This document shows positions 1 to 6,724 of a stretch of 64,000 bases of DNA, piece after piece. The position numbers and the translations under genes are program-made. How positions within the stretch are numbered: the stretch's first letter is position 1; every line of letters starts with the position of its first letter. The notes beneath the pieces are model-generated. The model was not told the DNA's origin. It made no database searches and saw only the letters and a list, made by a program, of their open reading frames with translations. This DNA is from Hyphomicrobiales bacterium. Its GTDB lineage: Bacteria > Pseudomonadota > Alphaproteobacteria > Rhizobiales > NORP267. The stretch covers positions 42,439 through 106,438 of the forward strand of contig JAJFGZ010000005.1 in the NCBI GenBank assembly GCA_021775855.1, written 5' to 3'.

Positions 1-526
1 CGACAATATGGTCGGACGCCTTTTCGCCCTCTGCGATATCACCAGCGCTGAAATCCTGCGCCATGGCGATATTGTCGGGGCGGTCCACTTCGATCACCGG
101 AGCGCCGGGTTTGAGCGCGTCCTCGCAAGTAAAGACAGGCGGGAGGTCTTCATATTCGACCTCAATCAGGCGAAGCGCCGCGTCGCAAATCTCTTCCGTT
201 TCGGCGGCGACTGCGGCCAGTTCGTCGCGGATGCAGCGCACCTTGTCCTTCTTCAAAGGCGGGTTATCCTTGATAACCCCAATCTTGCCGTCAGGGGCAT
301 CAACCCCTGTGATCACGGCAACTACACCCGGCAGGGCTTCGGCCTTAGAGGTGTCGATTTTAAGTATCTTGGCATGGACCCGGTCGGTGCGGAAAATCTT
401 GGCGCGCAGCATGCGCGGCAGCACCATGTCGTTGATATAGCGGGTCCGGCCGGTGACTTTTTCCGGTGCGTCGAGCTTTGCGACCCGGGCGCCGATGATA
501 TCTTCCCTGTCGATAGTCTTGTTCAT
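1..526 (-). CDS. Molybdenum hydroxylase large (molybdopterin) subunit, CoxL/XdhB-like; 3' part outside window
   Basis: This is the N-terminal 175 or so residues of a xanthine-dehydrogenase-family large subunit. The gene runs off the left edge, so the Mo-cofactor-binding part and the catalytic Glu cannot be seen. The visible protein begins MNKTIDREDIIGARVAKLDA and carries the family's N-terminal pattern (EKVTGRTRYINDMVLPRMLRA, then a VVAVITGVDAPD segment). The ATG at 526 overlaps the stop of the 2Fe-2S subunit by four bases (ATGA), which fixes the start and implies translational coupling. It is the last visible gene of the leftward operon and follows the FAD and 2Fe-2S subunits in M-S-L order. 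The likely role is hydroxylation of a ring carbon using water. In the indoleacetate hypothesis it would make 2-oxoindole-3-acetate. The substrate is inferred from the neighbours only. Confidence 0.85.
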   Translation of the reverse strand, partial: MNKTIDREDIIGARVAKLDAPEKVTGRTRYINDMVLPRMLRAKIFRTDRVHAKILKIDTSKAEALPGVVAVITGVDAPDGKIGVIKDNPPLKKDKVRCIRDELAAVAAETEEICDAALRLIEVEYEDLPPVFTCEDALKPGAPVIEVDRPDNIAMAQDFSAGDIAEGEKASDHIV

Positions 527-996
527 GATGTTTCCCCACTGGCAGCAACGATGGCGTCGACAATCTTGTGGTATCCGGTGCAACGGCAGACATTACCTTC
601 GAGCCCGCGCAGCACGTGGTCGCGGGTAAGTTTTTTGCCGGGTGCCAGCAGGAATTTTGCCTGCATCACCATGCCGGGCGTGCAAAATCCGCACTGGACC
701 GCGCCTGCTTCGACAAAAGCGTCCTGCAGAAGGTCCATTCCATTCCCGGTCCACAAGCCTTCGACGGTTTCTACATCACGCCCGTCAAGGTCTACGCCCG
801 GCGTCAGGCACGAATTGCGCGAAACGCCGTCTAAAAGGATCGTGCAGGCTCCGCATTCACCCTCGCCGCAGGCGAGTTTGGCCGACGTCAGATCAAAATC
901 CCGGTTCATCACCTGCAGGGCAGACGCAGAAACGGGGACCGCCGCAGCGACCGGGCGGCCATTCAGGGTGAAAGCAATGTCAACTTTGTGCGGCAT
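523..996 (-). CDS. Molybdenum hydroxylase [2Fe-2S] subunit, CoxS-like
   Basis: This 157-residue protein is the small electron-transfer subunit of a three-subunit molybdo-flavoenzyme and normally holds two [2Fe-2S] clusters. The plant-ferredoxin-type cluster is visible as CGEGECGAC followed 12 residues later by another Cys. The C-terminal helical domain has CGFCTPG and CRCTGY. The start chosen is ATG 996, with AGGAGG-like sequence about 9 bases upstream. The open frame extends to 1119, but that extension overlaps the FAD subunit and does not resemble the family. The gene overlaps the upstream FAD subunit by 17 bases and the downstream large subunit by 4. It passes electrons from the Mo site to FAD. 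Confidence 0.93.
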   Translation of the reverse strand: MPHKVDIAFTLNGRPVAAAVPVSASALQVMNRDFDLTSAKLACGEGECGACTILLDGVSRNSCLTPGVDLDGRDVETVEGLWTGNGMDLLQDAFVEAGAVQCGFCTPGMVMQAKFLLAPGKKLTRDHVLRGLEGNVCRCTGYHKIVDAIVAASGETS

Positions 997-1870
997 CGTG
1001 CAAAGCCTCCTGCAAGTAGGTGCGTGCCAGGTGCTGGCGGTACCAGGCCGACCCGCGCACATCGTCGATCGGGGATATTTCGTCGGCAAGGGTGTCCAGC
1101 GCCGCCGCCTTGAGATCATCCGTTAGCCGTTGGCCTTCGAGCAACTTTTCAGTCTTGCGCGCGCGGACAGGGGTTGGCCCGACGGCGCCAAGGGCTATGC
1201 GCACGTTGGTCAATTTGCCACCGGCGAGGCGGGCGCTAAACCCGAGAGACACAATGGCGATTTCCAGCGCCGGGCGTGGGCCGCTCTTGAAAAAGCGGGC
1301 GATTGGATTCGTGCCCGGGTGCTCGAAGGATATGGCTGTGATCAATTCGTCAACGGCGAGGACAGATTGTCCGGGAGCCGAAAAAAAAGCGTCCGCCGGA
1401 ACGTCCCGGGTCGAGATTTTCTTGCCGTCCCATTTCGACAATTCAATTTTCGCGTCGAGGCATAGAAGTGGCACAACCGCATCGGCGGCGGGCGAGGCGT
1501 TAGCGACATTGCCGCCGATGGTGGCGGCGTTGCGGATTTGCGGGCTGGCAAATTTGTTGGCGGCTTCACACAACGCCGGGGCGATATCGCCCAGGTCGCC
1601 ATTGTCGAGGATATCGCTCATGGTCACGCGGGCGCCAAGGCGGATTCGGTCCCTCCCGATCTCGATACGCGCCAACTCCTCGATATTTGAAATATTGATC
1701 AGACGCGGGCCGAAGGTCTTGTGCGCCTCGTCCTTCTGCACCCACAGATCGGTCCCGCCCGCAACGACCGTCCCGTCGCCAATTGCGAGCGCCTTGCACG
1801 CTTCGTCTATGCTCGTCGCGTTGACAAAGGCCTCGAACGCAGTCGGTATCTGGTTTTGCGGCAACGCCAT
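980..1870 (-). CDS. Molybdenum hydroxylase FAD-binding subunit, CoxM-like
   Basis: This 296-residue protein is of the CO dehydrogenase/xanthine dehydrogenase FAD-subunit family. The two flavin-binding motifs are visible near the N-terminus and middle: VVAGGTDLW (about residues 35-43) and ATIGGNVANASPAAD (about 115-129). The C-terminal CO_deh_flav_C-like part ends near the stop. It starts 22 bases after the mutase large subunit and overlaps the 2Fe-2S subunit by 17 bases. The flavin accepts electrons from the Fe-S clusters and hands them to an external acceptor. A second, divergent copy of the same three-subunit enzyme lies at 43080-46875. The two proteins differ substantially, so this is not a recent duplication. 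Confidence 0.93.
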   Translation of the reverse strand: MALPQNQIPTAFEAFVNATSIDEACKALAIGDGTVVAGGTDLWVQKDEAHKTFGPRLINISNIEELARIEIGRDRIRLGARVTMSDILDNGDLGDIAPALCEAANKFASPQIRNAATIGGNVANASPAADAVVPLLCLDAKIELSKWDGKKISTRDVPADAFFSAPGQSVLAVDELITAISFEHPGTNPIARFFKSGPRPALEIAIVSLGFSARLAGGKLTNVRIALGAVGPTPVRARKTEKLLEGQRLTDDLKAAALDTLADEISPIDDVRGSAWYRQHLARTYLQEALHDAAQS

Positions 1871-1892
1871 TCCGTTTACTCCCTGGGTCCGG

Positions 1893-3512
1893 TTAAAACA
1901 TTACCGGTTCGTTGTATTTGCCGAACACGTCGGTCAGGACCGCGTTTATCTCACCGACGCTGGCATAGGCCTTCACGGCGCCCATGATGGCCGGCATCAT
2001 ATTGTCGCTGCCCTCGGCCGCCTGGCGCAAACTGGCAAGGGCGGCTGTGACCGCGTCATTGTCACGTTCAGTTTTAACGGCCTGAAGTCGGGCCACCTGC
2101 TTGTCGGCGTCCTCGCGTTTATAGGGGTGCATTTCGACCGCATGGTCTTCCTGCCCGGTCTCGAAACAATTGACGCCGACCTTTCGGAAACTCCCGTCTT
2201 CCAGTCTCTTCTGGTGCTCGTGGGCCCGCTTCGAGACCCGCGCCTGGATCTTGCCTTCCGATATCAATTTCAGGATGCCACCCTCGGCATCGACCTCTTC
2301 CATGACCCGAACCATCTCGGCTTCCATCTGGTTGGTCAGGGTCTCCACATAGTGCGAGCCAGCCAGAGGATCGACGGTGTCGGTCAGGCCCATTTCCTCG
2401 ATTAGAATCTGCATGGTGCGGGTGGAGATGCGTTGGGCTTTTTCCGACGGGATCGTGTAGGCCTCGTCGTAGCAACAGAGCGCCACGGTCTGGGCACCCG
2501 ACAGGGCCGAGATCAGGGCATAGTATGCGCCGCGCACGATGTTATTTTCCGGTTGCTCGATGGTCAGGCCCGAACCGCCGCCACCGGCAATCATGCGCAG
2601 CCACATGGATTTAGGGTTTTTGGCGGAATATTCGTGTCTGACGATTTTAGCCCACAACCTGCGCCCAGCGCGGAATTTGCAAATCTGTTCGAAGAGCTGA
2701 CCGAAAATATTGAAGTTGAACGACATACGGTAGGCAAACTCGTCGATATCGAGGCCGCGCTTTAAGACCTCGTCGAAATAGGCGCGGGCGATGCAGAAGC
2801 CGTAGGCCATTTCCTCGACCGGGGTCGCACCGGATTCGCGGATATGGTAGCCGCAGACAGAAACCGGGCTGTAGAGCGGGGCCTCCCGCGCGCAATATTC
2901 CATCGTATCGGCGACCAGACGGACGGAGGCGTCGACCGGGTAAATCCAGGTGCCGCGACCGACATATTCCTTCAGGATATCGTTCTGACAAGTGCCGCGC
3001 AGGTTTTTCAGGTCGAACCCGCGCTTCTCGGCAACCGCCAGATACATGGCGATCATGATTGCCGCAGAACCGTTGATGGTCAGCGACACGGTAACGTTCT
3101 CGATGTCGATCCCGTCGAAGGCGATTTCCATGTCCTTCAAGGTATCGATCGCCATGCCGACCCGGCCGACTTCGCCAGCCGCCATGGGGTCGTCTGAATC
3201 AAGGCCGCACTGGGTCGGTAAATCGAAAGCCACGTTGAGCCCGGTATTGCCGGTCTCGATCAGGTATTTGAAGCGGGCGTTGGTGTCTTCAGCATTCCCG
3301 AAACCGGTATACTGGCGCATGGTCCAGGGGCGTTTCCGGTACATCAGATCGTGGATACCGCGGGTGAACGGGTATTCGCCCGGCAGACCGACGCCATCCG
3401 ATATCCCCGGCTCGTCGATCCGGCTCGCGGCAACATCGTCCGCCGTATAAAGCGGTTTGATCTCGATCCCGGATTCGTTCCAGCGGACATCCACCTTAAC
3501 TTGCTTATTCAC
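1893..3512 (-). CDS. B12-dependent acyl-CoA mutase, large (catalytic TIM-barrel) subunit
   Basis: This 539-residue protein belongs to the methylmalonyl-CoA mutase large-subunit family and lacks the fused C-terminal cobalamin domain, like HcmA and IcmA. Family landmarks are YPFTRGIH, RPWTMRQYTGFG (65-72), AFDLPTQCGLDSDDP, GTCQNDILKEY and RMIAGGGGSGLT. The residue in the RQ-x-GF motif that tunes substrate is Tyr68, as in methylmalonyl-CoA mutase; 2-hydroxyisobutyryl-CoA mutase has Ile there and isobutyryl-CoA mutase has Phe. The start chosen is GTG 3512, with GGGAG 8 bases upstream and an 8-base overlap with the B12 subunit. The longer frame to 3629 would run through that subunit. The operon suggests an aryl-succinyl-CoA substrate, for example (2-aminophenyl)succinyl-CoA to (2-aminobenzyl)malonyl-CoA. 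That is inference; methylmalonyl-CoA or another substrate remains possible. Confidence 0.9.
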   Translation of the reverse strand: MNKQVKVDVRWNESGIEIKPLYTADDVAASRIDEPGISDGVGLPGEYPFTRGIHDLMYRKRPWTMRQYTGFGNAEDTNARFKYLIETGNTGLNVAFDLPTQCGLDSDDPMAAGEVGRVGMAIDTLKDMEIAFDGIDIENVTVSLTINGSAAIMIAMYLAVAEKRGFDLKNLRGTCQNDILKEYVGRGTWIYPVDASVRLVADTMEYCAREAPLYSPVSVCGYHIRESGATPVEEMAYGFCIARAYFDEVLKRGLDIDEFAYRMSFNFNIFGQLFEQICKFRAGRRLWAKIVRHEYSAKNPKSMWLRMIAGGGGSGLTIEQPENNIVRGAYYALISALSGAQTVALCCYDEAYTIPSEKAQRISTRTMQILIEEMGLTDTVDPLAGSHYVETLTNQMEAEMVRVMEEVDAEGGILKLISEGKIQARVSKRAHEHQKRLEDGSFRKVGVNCFETGQEDHAVEMHPYKREDADKQVARLQAVKTERDNDAVTAALASLRQAAEGSDNMMPAIMGAVKAYASVGEINAVLTDVFGKYNEPVMF

Positions 3513-3906
3513 CGGTTTTCTCCCTGATGAAGGCGACGATCTCGTCGAGTTTGGCGCCTGTATTGAAGACCCCTTCGATGCCCAGCTCCAACAAACTGGC
3601 ATGGTCCTCTTTCGGGATATTACCGCCAATCACCCAGACCTTGTTGGTGAGCTGGTACTTTTCCAGTTGCGATTTCAACGCGCTGCAAAGCGGAATATGC
3701 GAGCCGGACAGGATTGAGAGGCCGATTACATCCACATCGTTGTCGCGGGCGGCGAGCGCGATCTCCTCGGGGCTTTTGCGCAGTCCTGTATAGATCACTT
3801 CAAAACCGGCTTCTACAAGCGCGCGGGCGACCACCTTGCCGCCTACATCATGGCCGTCGAGACCAGGCTTGGCGATCAGTACCTTGATTTTTTTGTTCCC
3901 GCTCAA
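3505..3906 (-). CDS. B12-dependent acyl-CoA mutase, small (cobalamin-binding) subunit
   Basis: This 133-residue B12-binding domain protein partners the large mutase subunit. It contains the base-off/His-on motif DGHDVGG, with Asp17 and the cobalt-ligating His19, then GLSILSGSH (the S-x-L element) and VIGGNIP (the GG element) for the nucleotide tail. The start is taken as TTG 3906, which overlaps the acyl-CoA dehydrogenase stop as TTGA and has AAGGA about 9 bases upstream. No ATG in frame fits, and residues upstream of TTG lie inside the preceding gene. Length matches HcmB/IcmB-type subunits (about 135 residues). The low-efficiency TTG start probably relies on coupling to the upstream gene. 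No MeaB-type GTPase chaperone is present in the window. Confidence 0.92.
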   Translation of the reverse strand: MSGNKKIKVLIAKPGLDGHDVGGKVVARALVEAGFEVIYTGLRKSPEEIALAARDNDVDVIGLSILSGSHIPLCSALKSQLEKYQLTNKVWVIGGNIPKEDHASLLELGIEGVFNTGAKLDEIVAFIREKTGE

Positions 3907-5036
3907 GCTGACAATTCCTTGGCGATGATCAGTTTCAGGATTTCGCTGGTGCCGCCGCCGATCAGCAGAAAACGCACGTCGCGCAAGTAGCGCTGAACCG
4001 GATATTCCATGGCGTACCCGTACGACGCAAAAACCCGAGCTGAATTGTCGCAAATCCGGGCCGCCGCTTCAGTCGCGAACAGCTTGGCCATGGACGATTC
4101 TTTGTGGTGCGGCAGACCGGAATCTTTCAGCCAGGCAGCGTTTGAGACAATGTGGGTGGCTGCTTCGAGGTCGGTCGCCATGTCGGCGAGTTTCAGCTGG
4201 ATCGCCTGGAACCGGTTGATGGGCTTACCGAACTGGACCCGCTCGCTCGAATATTGCACTGCTGCGTCAAGTGCCGCCTGGCCAATTCCGAGGCCCATGG
4301 CAGCGGTGATGATGCGGATTTCAGCAAGTAATTTTCGCAGATGGCGCTCCCCGTCACCCTCCTCCCTGCTCAAACGGTGCGTGTCCGGTACAAAACAGTC
4401 GTTGAACGCTACTTCGGAGGTTGGCAGCGCCCACACCCCCATCTTTTCAATCGTCTTGCCGATTTCCAGCCCGTCGAAATCCTTCTCGACAAGGAAGATG
4501 GTGATTTTTTCTTCGTTGCCCGCTTTGGCAAATACCGTGAAGAAATCCGCTACCGGCGCAGCGGTCACCCACATTTTCTGGCCGTTCAGTTTATAGCCGC
4601 CTTCAACTTTGACGGCGTTGGTGGTCATGCCACCAAGATCGCTGCCGGAATTCGGTTCGGTCATGCAGATCGCGCCGATTTTCTTGGCGTCAAGCGCCGG
4701 AGCAAATAGGCGCGCGCGGATATCGTCATTGCCAAGCATATGGAGAAATTTAGTGCCCATTAGCGACTGCATGGCGACGCACCCTGCGAGCGACAGGGAC
4801 CCGCGCGCAACTTCGCGGAGCGCGATGCAGAAGGTCTGCAGATCGACACCAGAACCGCCATCCTCTTCCGGGTAGCGCATGGCGATGAAGCCAAGGCCAG
4901 CCAATTCGCGCACCAGTTCGAGCGGGTAAGCATGGGCCTCGTCGATGGCTTCGGCGGCAGGCGCAATGCGCTCATCCGCGAACCTTGTAAAGGTATCACA
5001 GACCGCCTGCTGCTCTTCGCTCAGGGTGAAATCCAT
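3903..5036 (-). CDS. Acyl-CoA dehydrogenase
   Basis: This 377-residue protein has full-length acyl-CoA dehydrogenase architecture: an N-terminal helical domain (MDFTLSEEQQAVCDTF), a beta domain with CMTEPNSGSDLGG and MWVTAAPVADFFTVF, and a C-terminal helical domain with ERVQFGKPINRFQAIQLKLADM. In the C-terminal motif LIGGGTSEI (about 358-366) a Gly occupies the place of the Glu used as base by MCAD-type enzymes (YEGT). Isovaleryl-CoA- and LCAD-type enzymes also lack it there and carry the base elsewhere. The stop/start overlap with HyuB is one base (TGATG). In the indoleacetate model it would convert (2-aminobenzyl)malonyl-CoA to 2-aminocinnamoyl-CoA with loss of CO2. The reaction is inferred; the family call is firm. 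Confidence 0.93.
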   Translation of the reverse strand: MDFTLSEEQQAVCDTFTRFADERIAPAAEAIDEAHAYPLELVRELAGLGFIAMRYPEEDGGSGVDLQTFCIALREVARGSLSLAGCVAMQSLMGTKFLHMLGNDDIRARLFAPALDAKKIGAICMTEPNSGSDLGGMTTNAVKVEGGYKLNGQKMWVTAAPVADFFTVFAKAGNEEKITIFLVEKDFDGLEIGKTIEKMGVWALPTSEVAFNDCFVPDTHRLSREEGDGERHLRKLLAEIRIITAAMGLGIGQAALDAAVQYSSERVQFGKPINRFQAIQLKLADMATDLEAATHIVSNAAWLKDSGLPHHKESSMAKLFATEAAARICDNSARVFASYGYAMEYPVQRYLRDVRFLLIGGGTSEILKLIIAKELSA

Positions 5037-6724
5037 CAGCCCGCCTGTCCCGCCTTGTAGCCGTAAACGGTTTCCGCCATTTCCGCTGAAATGACGCCGT
5101 TGGTGATTTCCTCGGCAAGCACCCTTGTATCGCGTTTTTTCGGATCGCCGTAGCCACCGCCACCACCAGCAAACTGATGGTACAACGTACCTTTGGGCAC
5201 GCCGGCGATCAGGTCCTTGTTGTTCGGGACATGCTCAGTGCCATCGGGGTAGGTCAGCACAATTGAGTTGAGTGTTGAATCGTGGCCACCAAACAGGCCA
5301 AAGGCCGGTTCGAAATCGCCATCGCCGAATGTGACAAACTGGGTATCTTCCGACCCGATGGTGTAGATCGTTTCGACCCCGAGGCCGCCGCGCCATTGGC
5401 CCGCGCCAGCGGAATCAATCGTATATTCGTGGCGGTGCAACAGGTGTGGAGTCTGCTGCTCGAACATTTCGTAATCCTGATCCAGCACCCCGCCAGACGC
5501 GTCGATCATGCCGATATGGTCGTAGCCGTCGGTGCCATTCATGCCACCAGACCCGCCCTTCAAACCCATAAAGCCGATATCTACGTAGGCTTCGCCGTTG
5601 CCGGGGTCGATGCCGGTGGTCAGGGAACAGAGCAGGTTGTTCCAGCCCGCCGTGACCCGATCGGGGATGACCGGGGCCAGGGCGCGGATGATCGCGTCGG
5701 CGTTTGGCGGGCATAGATGGTTGCCGAACGTGGTCGCTTTCGGGTAGCTGGCGTTCAGGATGGTGCCTTCCGGGATGATGATTTCGAACGGCTCCACCAT
5801 GCCCTCATTGTGCGGAATATCGGGGTTGACCATCTGCAGCAAGGTCAGGACGGTTGCCGAGGCGCTGGACGTGTAGGTGCCGTTTACAAATCCATCCGTC
5901 TGGGCGTCGGTCTCGCTATAATCGAAGGTGATCTTCTCGTCTTCGACGTGAATTGTCACCCGGATGGTGAATTCGGTGCCGAGGTTGTGGCCATCGAAAT
6001 AGACCATGCCTTCGCCCGAATAGGTGCCATTCGGGATCGAGCGGATTTCTGCCTGCATCATTTTGCGGGTGGCGTCGAACAGGGCCGCCTTGTGGGCGTC
6101 GTAACTCGCGATGCCGTATTTGGTGATCAGGGCCTGGATGCGGCGCTCGCCGACAGTGCAGGCCCCCATCTGGGCCTTCAGATCATGCTCGACGATGTCG
6201 AAACGGATATTGGCGAAAATCAGATCCCAGACGTCCTTGCGGCGTTTGCCCTTCTCGAACACCTTGACCGGCGGGATGCGGAGTGCCTCCTGCCAGACTT
6301 CGGTGGCGCGCGGATTGTAGCCGCCCGGCACGTTGCCGCCGATATCGGCCTGGTGGCCTTTCACCGCCGACCACGCGACCAGTTTGGCGTCGGTAAAGAT
6401 TGGTTTGTAGACGGCGACGTCGTTATTCTGATTGCCGAGGGAAAAGACATCGTTGTGAAAAATAACATCCCCTGGGTGAATATCCCCATCGAAATATTCG
6501 ATGATATATTTACAAACCGGCGCCAGCGAAAAAGCCAGGATCGGCAGGTTTTCAGTCTGTTCCAGCATCCGGCCTTCGGCATCGTACAGACCCGTGACGA
6601 AATCCTTGGCTTCGCACAGGATCGGCGAGCGGGTCGTTTTCTGCACCGACATGCTCATCTCGTCGGAGATTGATTTGAAGGTGCGGGCATAGACCGAGAG
6701 AAGGATTGGATCGACCTTTGTCAT
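5036..6724 (-). CDS. Hydantoinase B/oxoprolinase family protein (HyuB-like)
   Basis: This 562-residue protein is the HyuB partner of the HyuA-like protein encoded just upstream. Recognisable family blocks are SDEMSMSVQKTTRSPIL near the N-terminus, DVIFHNDVFSLGNQNNDV, KGHQADIGGNVPGG (about 122-135) and the glycine-rich C-terminus FAGGGGGYGDPKKRD. The family includes ATP-dependent N-methylhydantoinase and 5-oxoprolinase halves, acetone and acetophenone carboxylase subunits, and the IaaCE-type enzymes that open 2-oxoindoleacetate. The ATG at 6724 overlaps the HyuA stop by four bases, and the stop overlaps the acyl-CoA dehydrogenase start by one. With no carboxylase-type third subunit nearby, ATP-driven hydrolysis of a cyclic amide is more likely than carboxylation. 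That choice is an inference. Confidence 0.92.
   Translation of the reverse strand: MTKVDPILLSVYARTFKSISDEMSMSVQKTTRSPILCEAKDFVTGLYDAEGRMLEQTENLPILAFSLAPVCKYIIEYFDGDIHPGDVIFHNDVFSLGNQNNDVAVYKPIFTDAKLVAWSAVKGHQADIGGNVPGGYNPRATEVWQEALRIPPVKVFEKGKRRKDVWDLIFANIRFDIVEHDLKAQMGACTVGERRIQALITKYGIASYDAHKAALFDATRKMMQAEIRSIPNGTYSGEGMVYFDGHNLGTEFTIRVTIHVEDEKITFDYSETDAQTDGFVNGTYTSSASATVLTLLQMVNPDIPHNEGMVEPFEIIIPEGTILNASYPKATTFGNHLCPPNADAIIRALAPVIPDRVTAGWNNLLCSLTTGIDPGNGEAYVDIGFMGLKGGSGGMNGTDGYDHIGMIDASGGVLDQDYEMFEQQTPHLLHRHEYTIDSAGAGQWRGGLGVETIYTIGSEDTQFVTFGDGDFEPAFGLFGGHDSTLNSIVLTYPDGTEHVPNNKDLIAGVPKGTLYHQFAGGGGGYGDPKKRDTRVLAEEITNGVISAEMAETVYGYKAGQAG

Noticed and set aside
1020..2405. Long plus-strand open frame (461 codons) opposite the Mo-hydroxylase and mutase genes
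   Set aside because: It is antisense to genes with clear motifs and has no family features. Composition is typical of antisense frames in GC-rich DNA.
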